Shown: positions 53,674 through 63,229, counted from the first letter of the stretch. The stretch is 64,000 bases of DNA from Parasediminibacterium sp051861445 (GCA_051861445.1 JBHYCS010000003.1:1-64000), one strand, 5' to 3'. The notes: a model not told the origin generated them from the sequence alone. A program made the numbers and translations.

Positions 53674-54282
53674 ATGAATAGTATCACATTTAGAAAAGCT
53701 TCGACGCAATTGGTTGGTGTATTAACAATTATACTTACATGCATTGGTGTTGTATCAGCACAAGTTCAATACAGCTTAAAAGACAAAGCTAGTTTAGTTG
53801 TAAGCGGTACCTCTACCCTACATGATTGGGATATGAATTCTACAACAGCAACTTGTACAGCAACATTTGTATTAAATGCAGCTAATCATTTAACCAATGT
53901 TACAGCTATTCAATTTAGCACACCGATAGCTGAGTTAAAAAGTAAACATTCTGCCATGGATAAAAATGCATACAAAGCATTAAGTAAAGATAAAGCTCCT
54001 AATATAAGCTTTGTATTAACAGCAGGAACAGCAAGTATCATAGACGCTGGCAATGGTAACTATACTTTAAAATGCAAGGGTAAACTAAACATTGCAGGCA
54101 GTAGTGTAGAAACAGATTTATCTGCCAATTGTAAGCTCAACGCCGATAAAACAATTACAGTTACAGGATCAAAAAACATTAGTATGAAAGATTACAATGT
54201 TACGCCTCCTTCTTTTATGATGGGAGCAGTAAAAACTGGTAATGACATTGTTTTAAAATTCAACCTCACATTAAAATCATAA
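53674..54282 (+). CDS. YceI family periplasmic protein
   Basis: 202 residues with a signal peptide (about 1-30, ending VVSAQ). The YceI lipocalin-like barrel binds long isoprenoid chains. Segments: LVVSGTSTLHDWDMNSTT, FSTPIAELKSKHSAMDKNAYKALSKDKAPNISFV, KLNIAGSSVETDLSANCKLNADKTITVTGSKNISMKDYNVTPPSFMMG. First gene of a group with a porin-like protein and a second YceI-like protein. Confidence 0.88.
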   Translation: MNSITFRKASTQLVGVLTIILTCIGVVSAQVQYSLKDKASLVVSGTSTLHDWDMNSTTATCTATFVLNAANHLTNVTAIQFSTPIAELKSKHSAMDKNAYKALSKDKAPNISFVLTAGTASIIDAGNGNYTLKCKGKLNIAGSSVETDLSANCKLNADKTITVTGSKNISMKDYNVTPPSFMMGAVKTGNDIVLKFNLTLKS

Positions 54283-54319
54283 ACCAACAACAAATTATTA
54301 ACCATTAAAACAAAAAATT

Positions 54320-55687
54320 ATGAAACTTAGAATGAATGTAAGAAAAATAGCAGTTGTAGCAACTGTTGTTCTTCCAACACTATTAATTGCACAGCAACCA
54401 AAAATTGCAAACTTTAGACCTTACGATCAAACAGGTATTAATGTATTTGAAACATCTAAAGCAGATTCTGTTCCATTCGATGGCTTGAAAGTAAGATGGG
54501 GTGCTGGTTTTACGCAACAATACCAAAGTTTAAAACATAAAAATACGGCTTTGAATAATGGTGGTAATACAGTGGCAACTGCACAAGCAAATAAACTGTA
54601 TGCTTTATCACCAGGCTTTATGACAGCACAAGCGAACTTGTTTATGGATGTTCAATTAGCAGATGGTATTCGTTTAAACGTAACAAGCTATTTATCTGCT
54701 CGTCACCACAACGAAACTTGGGTAAAAGGTGGTTATATTCAGTTTGACAAAGTGCCATTTAAAGGAAAAATGTGGACAGATTTAATGAAATTGGCAACTA
54801 TTAAAATTGGACATTTTGAAGTAAATTATGGCGATCAACATTTTCGTAGAAGTGATGGTGGACAAGCTCTACAAAATCCATTTATGGAGGGAAATATTGC
54901 AGATGCATTTGCTACAGAAATTGGTGGTGAAGTATACTTACAAAAAAATGGATTGTTTGGTATGTTGGGTTTAACAAATGGTATGATTAAAGGCCATGTA
55001 GATTCTGTTGCACCTACAGTTGCCGATGCCAATACCAATCGTTCTCCTTCTATTTACTTAAAAGGAGGATTTGATAAAAAACTTAATGACGATGTAAGAT
55101 TACGTGTAAGCGGTAGTTTTTACCACAATAGTAGTTCTGCAGGAAGTGGTTTAACTTTATATGGAGGCGATAGAACAGGTTCTAACTATCAAAACGTAAT
55201 GGAAAAATGGGTAACCAATCCATTAACTGCAAGTGCAGCCGCTCAAGCTTCTACAGCTATTTATGCTTCTGGTAGATTTAATCCTGGATTTAGTAAAAAA
55301 GTAGACGCATTAATGCTAAATACTTTCTTAAAAGTAAACGGATTAGAATTGTTTACCACATTTGAAACTGCTAGTGGTAGAACAAAAACTGAAACTAAAA
55401 ATAGAAAAATGACACAACTTGCAGGTGATGTTGTTTACAGATTTGGCAAAAATGAAAATGTATTTGTAGGTGCTAAATACAACACTGTGAAAGCAGCACT
55501 AGCAGGATTTACTACCGGTGATGTAACTGTTGATAGAGTAGCTTTTGCAGGTGGTTGGTTTATAACTAAAAATGTGTTGATGAAAGCAGAATATATGGTT
55601 CAAAATTATAAAAACTTTCCTGCTGCCGATTTTAGAAATGGAGGTAAAATAAATGGTTTGGTAATTGAAGCTGTTGTTGGTTTTTAA
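54320..55687 (+). CDS. Porin-like outer membrane beta-barrel protein
   Basis: 455 residues. A signal peptide (about 1-26, ending LIAQ) is followed by alternating amphipathic strands over the whole length, and the chain ends with an aromatic residue (EAVVGF), as outer membrane barrels do. Segments such as TWVKGGYIQFDKVPF, IKIGHFEVNYGDQHFRRSDGGQALQNPFMEGNI and VFVGAKYNTVKAAL are barrel-like. I do not recognise a named family with certainty. It lies 37 bp after the YceI gene, probably in one operon, and is followed by a terminator. Confidence 0.75.
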   Translation: MKLRMNVRKIAVVATVVLPTLLIAQQPKIANFRPYDQTGINVFETSKADSVPFDGLKVRWGAGFTQQYQSLKHKNTALNNGGNTVATAQANKLYALSPGFMTAQANLFMDVQLADGIRLNVTSYLSARHHNETWVKGGYIQFDKVPFKGKMWTDLMKLATIKIGHFEVNYGDQHFRRSDGGQALQNPFMEGNIADAFATEIGGEVYLQKNGLFGMLGLTNGMIKGHVDSVAPTVADANTNRSPSIYLKGGFDKKLNDDVRLRVSGSFYHNSSSAGSGLTLYGGDRTGSNYQNVMEKWVTNPLTASAAAQASTAIYASGRFNPGFSKKVDALMLNTFLKVNGLELFTTFETASGRTKTETKNRKMTQLAGDVVYRFGKNENVFVGAKYNTVKAALAGFTTGDVTVDRVAFAGGWFITKNVLMKAEYMVQNYKNFPAADFRNGGKINGLVIEAVVGF

Positions 55688-55716
55688 TAGGATTTTTATA
55701 ACAGCATGAGTGAGCT

Positions 55717-55755
55717 ACAGTCAGTTTGAAATATATTCATACTGACTGTTTTGCT
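55717..55755 (+). terminator. Terminator after the porin-like gene
   Basis: Perfect 9-bp outer stem (55717-55725 with 55741-55749, ACAGTCAGT), an inner 4-bp extension after a mismatch, and a TTTT-rich tail. It lies 30 bp beyond the stop. Confidence 0.7.
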
Positions 55756-55837
55756 TTAACATATCATCTATATTTTCTGGTTATTGTATTTACGATTAAC
55801 TTCCAATTCCATTTTATATTCACATCAATAATACTAA

Positions 55838-56458
55838 ATGATATTTCGTGTTGCCATATGGATGATTTTTATTGCAACGAATGGATTCACTTTGTTCAAA
55901 TCATTTTTTTATAGCCCTATCAATGTTACAAAATGGGTGGTTCAAAAAGGTGGAAGTTTACAAGTTGATGGATCTACCAATATCAATACGTTTACTTGTA
56001 AAATAACCGATTATTCAAATCCAGATACCATTTCTGTTACTAAAAACACGGCTTCAAAAGATGTTCATTTACCCATGAATGGCACATTGAAACTAAACAT
56101 CAATAGTTTTAATTGTGGTATGGCAGTAATGACACATGACTTAAGAAAAACATTAAAAGCAAAAGAATTTCCAATTATGGCTATCAGGTTTTTAACCCTC
56201 TCAAAATTACCTGAGCCTAATACTTTAAATAATGATATTACAGGCTGGGTAGAAATAGAATTGGCAGGTGTTAAAAGAAAATTTTCAGTAAACTATACAT
56301 TTGCAGCTACTGCAAACAAAGGATTTCACTTAAAGGGCACTCAACATATTAACTTCTCAGATTTTGAACTTACACCTCCAAGAAAACTAGGTGGAATGAT
56401 TAAAGCAAACGAACGTTTAGATGTTGAATTCGAATTAAATCTTGCAGCAATTATTTAG
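55838..56458 (+). CDS. YceI-like exported protein
   Basis: 206 residues. The N-terminus is hydrophobic (about 1-24) and probably a signal peptide or anchor. The rest follows the YceI pattern: GGSLQVDGSTNINTFTCKI, LNINSFNCGMAVMTHDLRKTLKAKEFPIMAIRF, GWVEIELAGVKRKFSVNYTF and NFSDFELTPPRKLGGMIKAN. Identity to the other YceI protein at 53674 is low, so it is not a recent duplicate. It stands after the terminator of the porin gene and may have its own promoter in 55756-55837. Confidence 0.75.
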   Translation: MIFRVAIWMIFIATNGFTLFKSFFYSPINVTKWVVQKGGSLQVDGSTNINTFTCKITDYSNPDTISVTKNTASKDVHLPMNGTLKLNINSFNCGMAVMTHDLRKTLKAKEFPIMAIRFLTLSKLPEPNTLNNDITGWVEIELAGVKRKFSVNYTFAATANKGFHLKGTQHINFSDFELTPPRKLGGMIKANERLDVEFELNLAAII

Positions 56459-56470
56459 AACATTTTTCTT

Positions 56471-56878
56471 TTAAGGATTAATTTTTGCAAACAAAATACC
56501 TGAAACCATTGCTTGAATAGTTCCATAAACAATCCAACTAGCAATCATTACTAAGGTTACATCCATTGCACTGTAAGTAATCCACATAACGGGTAACAGA
56601 GCAATAACAGCATAAATCAATCCGAACTCAATTCCTCTCACAATAAAATTTCCTTTAAATAAGGTTTTAAAGCGTTCCCAAAACCAAGACAACGAAAAAC
56701 TAATTACAAAAGCATGGGAGTAGAAAAATACATCTCTACTACCGTCTGAATTAAACAATGGATTATTGTATTCAATAAAAAAAGAAGGAAAAAATTGAAT
56801 AGATAAAAACAAACCTCCATAGCTGATAATAAACAATAATACGCCAGCAATGGCACCACTTTTCAATATTTTGAGCAT
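56471..56878 (-). CDS. Small four-helix membrane protein of unknown function
   Basis: 135 residues from the ATG at 56878 (MLKILKSGAIAG); an upstream extension to 56905 is less likely. Four membrane helices (about 7-28, 50-65, 81-101, 107-128). The GVLLFIISYGG start resembles small DUF-type membrane proteins of Bacteroidota, but I cannot assign a family. It is downstream of the rpoB terminator and therefore not part of an rpoB operon. Confidence 0.7.
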   Translation of the reverse strand: MLKILKSGAIAGVLLFIISYGGLFLSIQFFPSFFIEYNNPLFNSDGSRDVFFYSHAFVISFSLSWFWERFKTLFKGNFIVRGIEFGLIYAVIALLPVMWITYSAMDVTLVMIASWIVYGTIQAMVSGILFAKINP

Positions 56879-56981
56879 AAAAATAGTATATATGAGTAAA
56901 TGCAAAAGTTGCCTTGTAAAGTTACCACTCTGTTTATTAAAAGTGTAAATATTGAGCTACTTAAATAAGAAATGAACTTAA

Positions 56982-57020
56982 AAAAAAACGCCACTTATTA
57001 TAAATAAATGGCGTTTTTTT
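56982..57020 (-). terminator. Terminator directly after rpoB
   Basis: A perfect 12-bp stem (56982-56993 with 57009-57020, AAAAAAACGCCA), a mismatch, then a further 5 bp (TTATT/AATAA). On the minus strand a T run ends the hairpin 16 bp after the rpoB stop. It closes the rpoB transcript before any rpoC could follow. Confidence 0.88.
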
Positions 57021-57036
57021 CAATATAATTATTCGA

Positions 57037-60000
57037 TTATTCGAATTTTAAATCTAAACCTAAACCTCTCAATTCATGTACCAATACATTGAACGATTCA
57101 GGAACACCAGCTCTTGGAATGTTTTCACCTTTCACAATTGCTTCGTATGTTTTTGCACGACCAATAATATCATCAGATTTTAAGGTTAACAACTCTTGTA
57201 AAATGTTAGATGCACCATAAGCTTCTAATGCCCAAACCTCCATTTCACCAAAACGTTGTCCACCAAACTGAGCTTTACCACCTAAAGGTTGTTGTGTAAT
57301 TAAGCTGTAAGGCCCAATTGAACGAGCATGCATTTTATCATCTACCATGTGGTGTAGTTTAATCATATAAATAACACCTACAGTAGCTTTTTGGTGGAAG
57401 CGTTCTCCAGTTTCACCATCGTATAAATATGTATGTCCATTTCTTGGAATAGCTGCCTTTTCACACAATTCTTCAATTTGTGTGGTGCTTGCACCATCAA
57501 AAATTGGCGTTGCAAATTTTACACCCAAACGCTTACCAGTCCAACCTAAAATGGTTTCATAAATCTGCCCCAAGTTCATCCTTGAAGGTACACCTAATGG
57601 ATTTAAAACAATATCAACCGGTGTTCCATCTTCTAAGAAAGGCATATCTTCTGCACGTACAATTTTAGCCACAATACCTTTATTACCGTGACGACCAGCC
57701 ATTTTATCACCCACTTTCAATTTACGCTTAACTGCTAAGTATACTTTTGCAAGTTTTAATACACCAGCTGGCAATTCATCTCCAATTGAGATATTGAATT
57801 TCTCTCTTTTGTATCTACCTAACTCTTCGTTAAATTTAATAGTATAGTTGTGTAATAAAATATTGATATAATCATCTGTAACGGCATCACCTGTCCATCC
57901 TAAAGGATTTACAGTTGAAAATTCAATAGCAGCAATATTCTTTTGATTGAATTTTGCTCCCTTACCAATCAAGGTTTCTCCAAAATTGTTGCTAACACCT
58001 TGAGATGTTTTGTCTTTCAACAATATTTGTAGTTTACCTAATAATTGTTCTTTAATTTCTTCAACTACAACTTGGTGTGCTTTTTCAACTTTTTCTAACT
58101 GTGCTTTTTCCTTAACTTTTGTGTTCTTATCTTTCTTAGCACGTTGGAATAATTTCTTATCAATTACAACACCTTCTGTACCGTTTGGCGCTTTTAGTGA
58201 AGCATCTTTAGCATCACCAGCTTTATCACCGAAAATGGCACGTAATAATTTCTCTTCAGGTGTAGGATCACTTTCACCCTTAGGAGTAATTTTACCAATT
58301 AAAATATCACCTTCTTTAATAGTTGCACCAATTCGAATGATACCATTTTCATCTAAGTCTTTAGTAGCATCTTCACTAACGTTTGGAATATCTGGCGTTA
58401 ATTCTTCTTCACCCAACTTCGTATCTCTTACTTCTAATTCATATTCATCGATGTGAACAGAAGTAAACAAATCTTCTCTTGCTACTTTTTCATTAATTAC
58501 AATCGCATCTTCAAAGTTGTAACCTTTCCAAGGCATAAAGGCAACTACTAAGTTTCTACCTAAAGCTAATTCACCATCTTTGGTTGCATAACCTTCAGTT
58601 AAGAAATCGCCTTTTACTACTTGCTGACCTTTACGAACTGCTGGACGTAAATTGATACAAGTTGCTTGGTTGGTTTTAATGAACTTAGTTAGTTTATATA
58701 CTTTTAAATCTTCTTCAAAAGATACCAATCTATCTAAATCGTTTCTATCGTAACGAACATGTATTTCATTTGCATCTACAAACTCAACAACACCTGTTCC
58801 TTCTGCATGAATTTGAATACGAGCATCTCTAGCAGCTTTTCCTTCTAAACCAGTACCTACAATTGGCACTTCTGGACGAATTAATGGAACCGCTTGACGT
58901 TGCATGTTCGATCCCATCAAGGCACGGTTAGCATCGTCATGTTCTAAGAATGGAATTAATGAAGCACTTAAACCAACAATTTGGTTTGGTGCAACGTCCA
59001 TATATTCTACCTCAGATTTTTCCAAAATTGGGAAATCACCTGTATCTCTAGAAACTACTTTTTCTACTAAGAAATTACCACTGTCATCTATTGGTGTGTT
59101 AGACTGAGCCACTTTTACGTTTTCTTCTGCCTCTGCACTCAAGTACAACAGCTCTTTCATATTCACTTTACCTTCTTCTACTTTACGATAAGGGGTTTCA
59201 ATGAATCCCATATCGTTAATTTTTGCGTGAACACAAAGCGTAGAAATCAAACCAATATTTGGTCCTTCTGGTGTTTCAATAGTACATAAACGACCATAGT
59301 GAGAATAGTGTACGTCACGTACCTCAAATCCTGCTCTTTCTCTACTTAAACCACCTGGTCCTAATGCTGAAATACGACGTTTATGCGTAATTTCTGACAA
59401 CGGATTGGTTTGATCTAAGAATTGAGATAATTGAGATGTACCGAAGAATGAATTAATTACTGAAGAAAGTGTTCTGGCATTAATCAAATCTACTGGTGTA
59501 AATACCTCGTTGTCTCTTACGTTCATTCTTTCACGAATAGTACGAGCCATACGAGCCAAACCAACACCAAACTGAGCATACAATTGTTCTCCCACAGTTC
59601 TTACACGACGATTGCTCAAATGATCAATATCATCAATTTCTGCTTTAGCATTTGTTAAACGAACTAAGTATTTAACAATTTCAATAATATCTTGCTTTGT
59701 TAAAACTTTTTTAGTTAAAGGATAGTCTAAACCAAGTTTACCATTGATTTTATAACGACCAACTTCTCCTAAATCATAACGTTTATCGCTAAAGAATAAT
59801 TTATCAATTATTCCACGAGCCGTTTCGTTATCAGGAGCATCTGCACCACGTAACTGACGGTAAATATGTTGTACAGCCTCTAATTCAGAGTTAGAAGTGT
59901 CTTTATTTAAAGTATTATAGATAATTGCGTAATCACCACCAACATCTTCTCTTTGTAAGAAAACGCTCTTAATTTCCATTTCAATAATAGTATCTACACC

Positions 60001-60840
60001 ATCAAGGTCTAAAACACTATCTCTTTCCATTACAATTTCGTTACGCTCAATAGAAACAACTTCACCGGTATCTTCATCCACAAAATCTTCTACCCAAGTA
60101 CGTAAAACACGAGCAGCTAATTTTCTACCCACATGCTTTTCTAGTTCTTTTCTATCAGCAGTAATTTCATCTGCCATACCAAAAAGAGCCAAAATATCTT
60201 TATCTGTTTCAAAACCAATTGAACGTAACAAAGTAGTTACAGGGAACTTCTTCTTACGATCAATGTAAGCATACATAACATTGTTAATATCTGTAGCAAA
60301 CTCCATCCAAGCACCTTTGAAAGGAATAACTCTTGCAGAGTAAATTTTTGTACCATTTGGATGGGTAGATTGACCAAAGAATACACCAGGAGAACGATGC
60401 AACTGAGAAACTACAACACGTTCTGCACCATTTACAACAAATGTTCCACGAGGTGTCATGTAAGGAATATTTCCTAAAAACACATCTTGAACAATTGTTT
60501 GGAAGTCAACGTGTTCTTCATCATTACAACTTAAACGCAACTTAGCTTTTAAAGGCACAGCATACGTTAAACCACGTTCCATACATTCGTCGATAGAATA
60601 ACGTGGTGGATCGATAAAGTAATCTAAAAATTCTAATACGAAAATGTTTCTTGTATCAGTAATTGGAAAATTGTCTTTAAACACACGAAACAAACCTTCG
60701 TTATTACGCTTATCAGGAGTTGTTTCTAATTGAAAAAACTCTCTGAAAGATTGCAATTGAATGTCTAATAAATCGGGTGTTTCGGCTAAATGTTTGGTTT
60801 TACCAAAATTGATCCTGTTGTTCAAAGTTGTTGTTGACAT
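57037..60840 (-). CDS. rpoB: DNA-directed RNA polymerase subunit beta
   Basis: 1267 residues, the full length expected in Bacteroidota. Recognisable regions run through the chain, including the rifampicin region around 460-490 (TSQLSQFLDQTNPLSEITHKRR), where the Asp, His and Ser equivalent to E. coli D516, H526 and S531 are all wild type. Also visible are GPNIGLISTLCVHA, NLVVAFMPWKGYNFEDAIVI, DKMAGRHGNKGIVAKI, and the C-terminal GGQRFGEMEVWALEAYGA. Normally rpoB follows rplJL and precedes rpoC; here its neighbours are kdgA upstream and a terminator downstream. Confidence 0.98.
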   Translation of the reverse strand: MSTTTLNNRINFGKTKHLAETPDLLDIQLQSFREFFQLETTPDKRNNEGLFRVFKDNFPITDTRNIFVLEFLDYFIDPPRYSIDECMERGLTYAVPLKAKLRLSCNDEEHVDFQTIVQDVFLGNIPYMTPRGTFVVNGAERVVVSQLHRSPGVFFGQSTHPNGTKIYSARVIPFKGAWMEFATDINNVMYAYIDRKKKFPVTTLLRSIGFETDKDILALFGMADEITADRKELEKHVGRKLAARVLRTWVEDFVDEDTGEVVSIERNEIVMERDSVLDLDGVDTIIEMEIKSVFLQREDVGGDYAIIYNTLNKDTSNSELEAVQHIYRQLRGADAPDNETARGIIDKLFFSDKRYDLGEVGRYKINGKLGLDYPLTKKVLTKQDIIEIVKYLVRLTNAKAEIDDIDHLSNRRVRTVGEQLYAQFGVGLARMARTIRERMNVRDNEVFTPVDLINARTLSSVINSFFGTSQLSQFLDQTNPLSEITHKRRISALGPGGLSRERAGFEVRDVHYSHYGRLCTIETPEGPNIGLISTLCVHAKINDMGFIETPYRKVEEGKVNMKELLYLSAEAEENVKVAQSNTPIDDSGNFLVEKVVSRDTGDFPILEKSEVEYMDVAPNQIVGLSASLIPFLEHDDANRALMGSNMQRQAVPLIRPEVPIVGTGLEGKAARDARIQIHAEGTGVVEFVDANEIHVRYDRNDLDRLVSFEEDLKVYKLTKFIKTNQATCINLRPAVRKGQQVVKGDFLTEGYATKDGELALGRNLVVAFMPWKGYNFEDAIVINEKVAREDLFTSVHIDEYELEVRDTKLGEEELTPDIPNVSEDATKDLDENGIIRIGATIKEGDILIGKITPKGESDPTPEEKLLRAIFGDKAGDAKDASLKAPNGTEGVVIDKKLFQRAKKDKNTKVKEKAQLEKVEKAHQVVVEEIKEQLLGKLQILLKDKTSQGVSNNFGETLIGKGAKFNQKNIAAIEFSTVNPLGWTGDAVTDDYINILLHNYTIKFNEELGRYKREKFNISIGDELPAGVLKLAKVYLAVKRKLKVGDKMAGRHGNKGIVAKIVRAEDMPFLEDGTPVDIVLNPLGVPSRMNLGQIYETILGWTGKRLGVKFATPIFDGASTTQIEELCEKAAIPRNGHTYLYDGETGERFHQKATVGVIYMIKLHHMVDDKMHARSIGPYSLITQQPLGGKAQFGGQRFGEMEVWALEAYGASNILQELLTLKSDDIIGRAKTYEAIVKGENIPRAGVPESFNVLVHELRGLGLDLKFE

Positions 60841-60987
60841 ATATTTTGTAAACCGGTTTTGTCTAAGAAATAACCATTATTTTTATAAATAACAGTTTGC
60901 TTAAGCATTGATAATGAACAATTTATAAACTTAATTGGCCAATATTTATAAATTAATTGTCTAAATTTCCTTAAAAATAAAGGATTG

Positions 60988-60995
60988 CAAAGGTA
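60988..60995 (-). promoter_or_regulatory. Predicted -7 box of rpoB
   Basis: TACCTTTG on the minus strand matches TAnnTTTG exactly; 19 nt upstream TTTTC is a partial -33 match. A transcript from here would have a leader of about 140 bases, long enough for autogenous control. The 282-bp space 60841-61122 holds nothing else apart from the kdgA terminator. Confidence 0.5.
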
Positions 60996-61061
60996 ATGAT
61001 TGAATTGAAACTGCGAAAACAAATTTTAAGCCAATTTTTAGCAATATTTCAACCAATAAAA

Positions 61062-61096
61062 ATAGCGTTTGATAAATTATACTTATCAAACGCTAT
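61062..61096 (-). terminator. Terminator after kdgA
   Basis: A perfect 14-bp stem (61062-61075 with 61083-61096) and a 7-nt loop, followed on the minus strand by TTTTATTGG, 27 bp after the kdgA stop. Confidence 0.8.
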
Positions 61097-61122
61097 CAAT
61101 AAAATTTATTTTAAATACGTAA

Positions 61123-61785
61123 TTAACCTTTTATGGCTTTTACTGTTGCCAAAACTTCCTTGGTTAAAAATTCAATAGCTGTATAATCTTTCGCCTCTAA
61201 TAATTGTTTGCTGATTAATTTACTACCCATACCTACAGCACTTACTCCAGCTTTAAACCAAGCACCAATATTTTCTTTTGTAGTATCTACACCACCTGTT
61301 GGCATAAACAACACATTCGGAAACAATTCTTTAATAGCACTCATAAATTCTGGTCCTAAAATATTTCCAGGGAATAATTTTATAAACTTGGCTCCTAATG
61401 TTTCAGCAGCAATAATCTCAGAAGGTGTCATACAACCTGGCACCCATAACATATCGTTTGCATCTGCAACTTTAGCTACGCTTTCAACCAAACCAGGACA
61501 AATTAAATAATCTGCACCAGCATCAATAAATGCTTGAGCCATTTCACCATTTTTAATGGTGCCAATACCTAAATACATGCCTGGCAATTCAGTATCTACC
61601 ACTTTACGCATTTCTTTAAAATTGGCCAATGCAGCTTCTCCTCTATTGGTATATTCTACCGCTTTAACTCCAGCTTTGTATAAAGCTTTTAAAACGTTAA
61701 TGGTTACTTCTGTGTCTTTGTAAAAATATAAAGGTAAAATTCCTTGTTCTTTAATGGCTTGTAGAATTTCGTTTTTCTTGCTCAT
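61123..61785 (-). CDS. kdgA: 2-dehydro-3-deoxyphosphogluconate (KDPG) aldolase
   Basis: 220 residues from the ATG at 61785 (MSKKNEILQ); the extension to 61836 includes a leader motif shared with ftsA. Splits KDPG to pyruvate and glyceraldehyde 3-phosphate. The Schiff-base lysine is in FIKLFPGNILGPEF, the catalytic glutamate in VEYTNRGE, with CPGLVE and WVPGCMTPSEI around the site. It is divergent from kdgK, so the pair supplies the last two steps of uronate breakdown. Confidence 0.92.
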   Translation of the reverse strand: MSKKNEILQAIKEQGILPLYFYKDTEVTINVLKALYKAGVKAVEYTNRGEAALANFKEMRKVVDTELPGMYLGIGTIKNGEMAQAFIDAGADYLICPGLVESVAKVADANDMLWVPGCMTPSEIIAAETLGAKFIKLFPGNILGPEFMSAIKELFPNVLFMPTGGVDTTKENIGAWFKAGVSAVGMGSKLISKQLLEAKDYTAIEFLTKEVLATVKAIKG

Positions 61786-61948
61786 ATGGTTCTGATTTTT
61801 TATTGGTTGAAAAGATTGCTTTGTATACCATATCAATAGTTTACAATCGCTTTTTACACTACAAAAGAAGTTCAGTTTACACGAATTAAAAAAACAATTT
61901 CATGCAAACGTTGGCGTAAATTTTATGTTTCTGTAAGAGCACTATTTA

Positions 61949-61956
61949 TACTTTTG
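61949..61956 (+). promoter_or_regulatory. Possible -7 box of kdgK
   Basis: TACTTTTG matches TAnnTTTG exactly; TTTC 18 nt upstream is a partial -33. It lies 76 bp before the kdgK ATG. The 247-bp region 61786-62032 between the divergent genes would also hold the kdgA promoter. Confidence 0.4.
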
Positions 61957-62032
61957 AGATACGAAACAGGTATAAAACTTATACACAAACTTATTAATCA
62001 AAAAAACTTCTTTCACAAATCAACTAACGATT

Positions 62033-63058
62033 ATGTCTAAAAAAGTGGTAACTCTTGGTGAAATCATGTTGAGACTTTCTACTCCAGATTTCAAGCGTTT
62101 TGTTCAAGCCGATACATTCGATATTACTTATGGAGGCGGAGAAGCCAATGTTTCTGCTGCATTGTGCAACTATGGTTTAAACGGAACTTTTGTAAGTAAA
62201 GTACCAAACAATCCAATTGGTCAAGCAGCAATTAATCATTTACGCCGTTATGGTGTAGATACACAGTTTGTTGCTCGTGGTGGCGATCGTTTGGGTATTT
62301 ATTTCTTAGAAACAGGTGCTTCTATGAGAGCATCACAAGTAGTATATGATAGAGCAGGTGCATCAATTGCAGAAGTTGATGCTAGCGAATTTGATTGGGA
62401 TAAAATTTTTGATGGTGCAGAATGGTTTCATACAACAGGTATTACACCTGCATTAAGCGACAAAGCTGCTGCATTAACATTGGCTGCTTTAAAAGCTGCT
62501 AAAGCAAAAGGCATTACTACTTCTATTGACTTAAACTTCCGCAAAAAATTATGGACAAAAGAAAAGGCAAGAGTAGTAATGACAGAACTTTGTGAGTTTG
62601 TAGATGTATGTATCGGTAACGAAGAAGATGCAGATTTATGTTTAGGCTTTAAAGCTGCAAATACCGATGTTACTAAAGGAGAATTAAACCTAGATGGTTT
62701 TAAAGATGTTTTCACACAAATGAAAGCAAAATTTGGATTTAAATTTATTGCTTCTTCATTACGTGAAAGCCATAGTGCTTCTGATAATGGTTGGAGTGCA
62801 TTGGTGTATGATGGAACCGATTTTTACCATACAAAACAATACAACGTACGTATTGTAGATAGAGTTGGTAGTGGAGATAGCTTTGCAAGCGGTTTAATTT
62901 ATGGTTTAGTTACAGGCATGTCAATGTCTGATGCTGCTGAGTTTGGTGTTGCAGCTTCTGCATTAAAACACACTATTCCAGGCGATTTAAATCATGCAAC
63001 ATTGAACGAAGTGAAAGAGTTGGTAAAAGGTGATGGTAGTGGACGTGTTCAACGCTAA
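62033..63058 (+). CDS. kdgK: 2-keto-3-deoxygluconate kinase (PfkB family)
   Basis: 341 residues. Phosphorylates 2-keto-3-deoxygluconate to KDPG. PfkB family landmarks: VTLGEIMLRLSTPDFKRFVQADTFDITYGGGEANVSAAL at the start and RVGSGDSFASGLIYGLVTG (around 280) with the catalytic aspartate. The pairing with kdgA decides the substrate among sugar kinases. Ends with a rho-independent terminator. Confidence 0.9.
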   Translation: MSKKVVTLGEIMLRLSTPDFKRFVQADTFDITYGGGEANVSAALCNYGLNGTFVSKVPNNPIGQAAINHLRRYGVDTQFVARGGDRLGIYFLETGASMRASQVVYDRAGASIAEVDASEFDWDKIFDGAEWFHTTGITPALSDKAAALTLAALKAAKAKGITTSIDLNFRKKLWTKEKARVVMTELCEFVDVCIGNEEDADLCLGFKAANTDVTKGELNLDGFKDVFTQMKAKFGFKFIASSLRESHSASDNGWSALVYDGTDFYHTKQYNVRIVDRVGSGDSFASGLIYGLVTGMSMSDAAEFGVAASALKHTIPGDLNHATLNEVKELVKGDGSGRVQR

Positions 63059-63085
63059 CTTGGCTTTGTTTTGTTGATTATAACT

Positions 63086-63124
63086 AAATCCGTCAAGCCA
63101 TTTGCTTCGGCGGATTTTTTTTAT
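63086..63124 (+). terminator. Terminator after kdgK
   Basis: AAATCCG (63086-63092) pairs with CGGATTT (63111-63117), with an inner AAGC/GCTT stem, followed by a long T run, 28 bp after the kdgK stop. Confidence 0.8.
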
Positions 63125-63150
63125 TTTTGAAATCAGCAATAACAATACTA

Positions 63151-63180
63151 TTCAGCACCATTGGCGTCGCACTCTTGTAC
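63151..63180 (+). repeat. Intergenic GCGTCGCAC repeat, partial copy
   Basis: Shares the 17-bp core GCGTCGCACTCTTGTAC (63164-63180) with the copies at 31.8 and 41.9 kb and the preceding TTCAGC; the part after the core diverges. Located between the kdgK terminator and the YhcH gene. Confidence 0.6.
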
Positions 63181-63229
63181 AGCAACACATTATTCAACAA
63201 ATAACATTCAACCATAAAAAACAATATTT

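Noticed and set aside
58010..58456. 148-aa open frame antisense to rpoB
   Set aside because: Serine- and leucine-rich shadow of a highly conserved coding region; no start signals or family features.
59380..59480. Possible rifampicin resistance changes in rpoB
   Set aside because: The key Asp, His and Ser of the resistance region are unchanged; the remaining differences look like normal Bacteroidota variation.
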